From positions 1 through 8,438 of the forward strand of contig CAJTON010000049.1 in NCBI GenBank assembly GCA_910577605.1: a stretch of 8,438 nucleotides of DNA, given 5' to 3'. The position numbers were made by a program, and so were the translations under genes. The stretch comes from an uncultured Butyrivibrio sp. (GTDB lineage: Bacteria; Bacillota; Clostridia; Lachnospirales; Lachnospiraceae). Position 1 is the first letter of the stretch; each line of letters begins with the position of its first letter. This document shows positions 6,693 to 8,438 of the stretch, piece by piece. The notes below the pieces were generated by a model. It did no database searches. It worked only from the letters and a program-made list of their open reading frames with translations, and was not told where the DNA came from.

Positions 6693-7898
6693 ATGAAATA
6701 TGTAATAATACTCGGAGACGGAATGGCTGATGAGCCCATTGAAAGCCTCGGAGGGAAAACTATACTTGAATATGCTGATACTCCTAATATGGACGCTTTG
6801 GCTGGCCGCTCTGAAATCGGAATGGTAAACACTGTACCGGCGGGAATGGCTCCGGGCAGCGATACGGCAAATCTTTCTGTGCTGGGCTATGATCCGCGCA
6901 GATATTATTCGGGACGCTCTCCTCTTGAAGCGTTAAGCATTGGTGTTCCGATGAAGGATAATGACATCGCGTTCAGGTGCAATTTCGTAACGCTCTCGGA
7001 GGATGAGGGAAAATCATATGACGGGCAGACCATACTGGATCACAGTTCGGGAGAAATATCGACGAAGGACAGCGCTGTTTTGCTTGAAGCGGTACGCGCC
7101 GGACTTGAGAATGAAATATATAAATTTTACCTGGGAACGAGTTACAGGCACTGCATGATATGGGAGGGTGGCGAGATCGTGCCCCTTACGCCCCCGCATG
7201 ATGTGCTGGGACAGACCATAGGACAGTATCTTCCGGGCGATGCGCGGCTTAGAGAAATGATGGAGCGCAGCTATGAGATACTGAAAAACCACCCTCTTAA
7301 TCTTGAACGAAAGGCAAAAGGTCTGAATCCAGCCAACTCCTGCTGGTTCTGGGGGGCGGGCAGCAGACCGGCGCTTGACTCTTTTGAATCTAAAACGGGA
7401 AAACGGGGGGTTATGATCTCGGCGGTCGATCTTCTGAAGGGAATCGCCGTCGGAGCGGGAATGACGAATATTTCCGTTGATGGCGCGGACGGTACGCTAA
7501 ATACGAATTACGCGGGTAAGGCGCAGGCGGCGGTTGATGCGCTTTTGAAGGACGGATACGATTTTGCTTATATCCATGTGGAGGCCCCGGACGAGATGGG
7601 GCATCAGGGAAGTATAGAGCGCAAAATAAAATCCGTTGAAAATATCGACGCTCTTGTTGTAAAGACCGTTATCGACGGGCTTGAGGCAGGAGGCGAGCCA
7701 TACCGGATAATCATTACGCCGGATCATCCTACCCCGATAAGATTGAGAACGCATGTGGCAAAGCCGGTTCCGTATCTTTTGTACGACAGTACGGAGACCA
7801 CAGAAAGAAACTGGCTGTATAACGAAAAGGACGCCGAAAAATCCGGGAATTTTATTGCGGACGGACATGAACTTATTGACAAACTGTTTGATAAGTAA
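6693..7898 (+). CDS. ApgM-like phosphoglycerate mutase family protein, probable homoserine kinase
   Basis: The 401-residue protein belongs to the archaeal-type cofactor-independent phosphoglycerate mutase group of the alkaline phosphatase superfamily. Visible metal and active-site residues are Asp9 (GDGMAD), the presumed nucleophile Ser56 (APGSDTANLS, 53-62), Asp300 and His304 (APDEMGH), Asp344 and His345 (TPDHPT) and His354. A subgroup (TIGR02535, 'proposed homoserine kinase') sits beside threonine genes in genomes lacking ThrB. Placement between hom and an aspartokinase fits that role: phosphorylation of homoserine, not 3-/2-phosphoglycerate exchange. This is inference from context, and true mutase activity remains possible. 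I prefer ATG 6693, with GGAGG (6681-6685) 7 nt upstream and the family opening MKYVIILGDG. ATG 6675, overlapping the hom stop, would add MSGGGR and lacks a properly spaced ribosome site. Confidence 0.9.
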   Translation: MKYVIILGDGMADEPIESLGGKTILEYADTPNMDALAGRSEIGMVNTVPAGMAPGSDTANLSVLGYDPRRYYSGRSPLEALSIGVPMKDNDIAFRCNFVTLSEDEGKSYDGQTILDHSSGEISTKDSAVLLEAVRAGLENEIYKFYLGTSYRHCMIWEGGEIVPLTPPHDVLGQTIGQYLPGDARLREMMERSYEILKNHPLNLERKAKGLNPANSCWFWGAGSRPALDSFESKTGKRGVMISAVDLLKGIAVGAGMTNISVDGADGTLNTNYAGKAQAAVDALLKDGYDFAYIHVEAPDEMGHQGSIERKIKSVENIDALVVKTVIDGLEAGGEPYRIIITPDHPTPIRLRTHVAKPVPYLLYDSTETTERNWLYNEKDAEKSGNFIADGHELIDKLFDK

Positions 7899-7948
7899 TA
7901 AAACTATATTTGACGGTATTTACCGGATGATTTCGGAGGAATGAGGAA

Positions 7949-8438
7949 ATGGTTAAAGTTGCGAAATTCGGAGGAAGCTCGCTTGCAAGCGCGGAGCAGT
8001 TCCGCAAGGTGGCGGACATTATTTTTGCCGATCCGGCGAGAAAATTTGTCGTGCCCTCGGCGCCCGGCAAGAGGTTTTCCGAAGATGTAAAGGTTACGGA
8101 TATGCTTTACGCCTGCTATAAAGCGGCGGTCAGCGGACGTGACTTTAAGACAAAATTTAAGGAGATACAGGACAGATACGACGGCATCATAAGCGAGCTT
8201 GGCTTGGATATGTCGCTGGAAAATGAGTACGAAGCAATAGAGGCTGGATTCAAGGGACGCGCCGGACGCGACTACGCGGCATCGAGAGGAGAGTTCCTTA
8301 ACGGAATAATTCTTGCCAAATATATCGGATATGAGTTTATTGACGCCGCCGACGTTGTTTTTTTCAACGAGGACGGAAGCTTTAATTATGAAATGACGAA
8401 CGCTTCGGTGAGGGATAGGCTTGTCAATGTAGAGAGGG
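7949..8438 (+). CDS. lysC: Aspartokinase, 5' part (cut by window end)
   Basis: The first 163 codons are present and no stop is reached. The product phosphorylates aspartate, the first step toward lysine, threonine and methionine. KFGGSSL (6-12) is the amino acid kinase nucleotide-binding signature. The VVPSAPGKRF stretch (33-42) with KVTDML shortly after is the clostridial form of the VVSA segment. RGEFLNG further on aligns with the substrate-site region containing the conserved Arg-Gly-Glu. Full-length clostridial enzymes are about 440 residues, with two ACT domains still to come beyond the window. GGAGGA (7935-7940) lies 8 nt before ATG 7949; an out-of-frame ATG at 7941 directly after it gives no recognisable protein. 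Whether it is the threonine- or lysine-controlled isozyme cannot be told, but its neighbours favour a threonine-branch role. Confidence 0.93.
   Translation, partial: MVKVAKFGGSSLASAEQFRKVADIIFADPARKFVVPSAPGKRFSEDVKVTDMLYACYKAAVSGRDFKTKFKEIQDRYDGIISELGLDMSLENEYEAIEAGFKGRAGRDYAASRGEFLNGIILAKYIGYEFIDAADVVFFNEDGSFNYEMTNASVRDRLVNVER

Noticed and set aside
7914..7925. CGGTATTTACCG mini-hairpin as an attenuator before lysC
   Set aside because: The stem is only 4-5 bp with no T tract, and no leader peptide, T-box or lysine riboswitch features are visible in the 50-nt gap.
7753..7944. 63-codon + strand frame overlapping the 3' end of the ApgM-like gene
   Set aside because: It is mostly an out-of-frame reading of that gene, with no ribosome binding site and no recognisable product.

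Overview
The window is chromosomal housekeeping DNA from a low-to-moderate GC Firmicute, most likely class Clostridia and plausibly Lachnospiraceae or Oscillospiraceae. That placement is inferred from a long-form HPF next to secA, a SecA with a Cys zinc tail, a frameshifted prfB, heavy use of ATA, AGA and AGG codons, GGAGG-type ribosome binding sites, and the clostridial style of the aspartokinase N-terminus. All recognisable genes read on the + strand. No mobile element, CRISPR array, tRNA, rRNA or phage gene was seen.

Layout. Positions 1-484 are non-coding and very AT-rich. They hold a cluster of DnaA boxes (184-254, including two abutting perfect TTATCCACA copies), a possible leftward promoter near the left edge, and an extended -10 promoter driving hpf. 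hpf (485-1015), for ribosome hibernation, ends at a strong intrinsic terminator (1057-1099). secA (1173-3734), the Sec translocase motor, starts from a probable promoter inside the terminator tail. prfB (3788-4904) encodes release factor 2 through a programmed +1 frameshift at CTT TGA C. cheW (4957-5436) is a lone chemotaxis adaptor gene. Then comes an aspartate-family amino acid block: hom (5464-6678), a phosphoglycerate-mutase-like gene that is probably the missing homoserine kinase (6693-7898), and the 5' part of an aspartokinase gene (7949 to the window edge).

How the genes fit together. The first half serves protein synthesis and export: HPF stores 70S ribosomes as inactive dimers, SecA exports proteins, and RF2 terminates at UGA and UAA and controls its own level through the frameshift. 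The second half makes threonine precursors: aspartokinase makes aspartyl phosphate, Hom makes homoserine, and the PGM-like enzyme would phosphorylate homoserine. Aspartate-semialdehyde dehydrogenase and threonine synthase are not in the window. From secA to lysC the gaps are short (27-53 nt, or overlapping) and no intrinsic terminator is visible, so one long transcript is possible.

I found no clearly undescribed system. The points most worth checking are the DnaA-box cluster beside hpf, the likely re-assignment of the 'phosphoglycerate mutase' to homoserine kinase, and the prfB recoding site.
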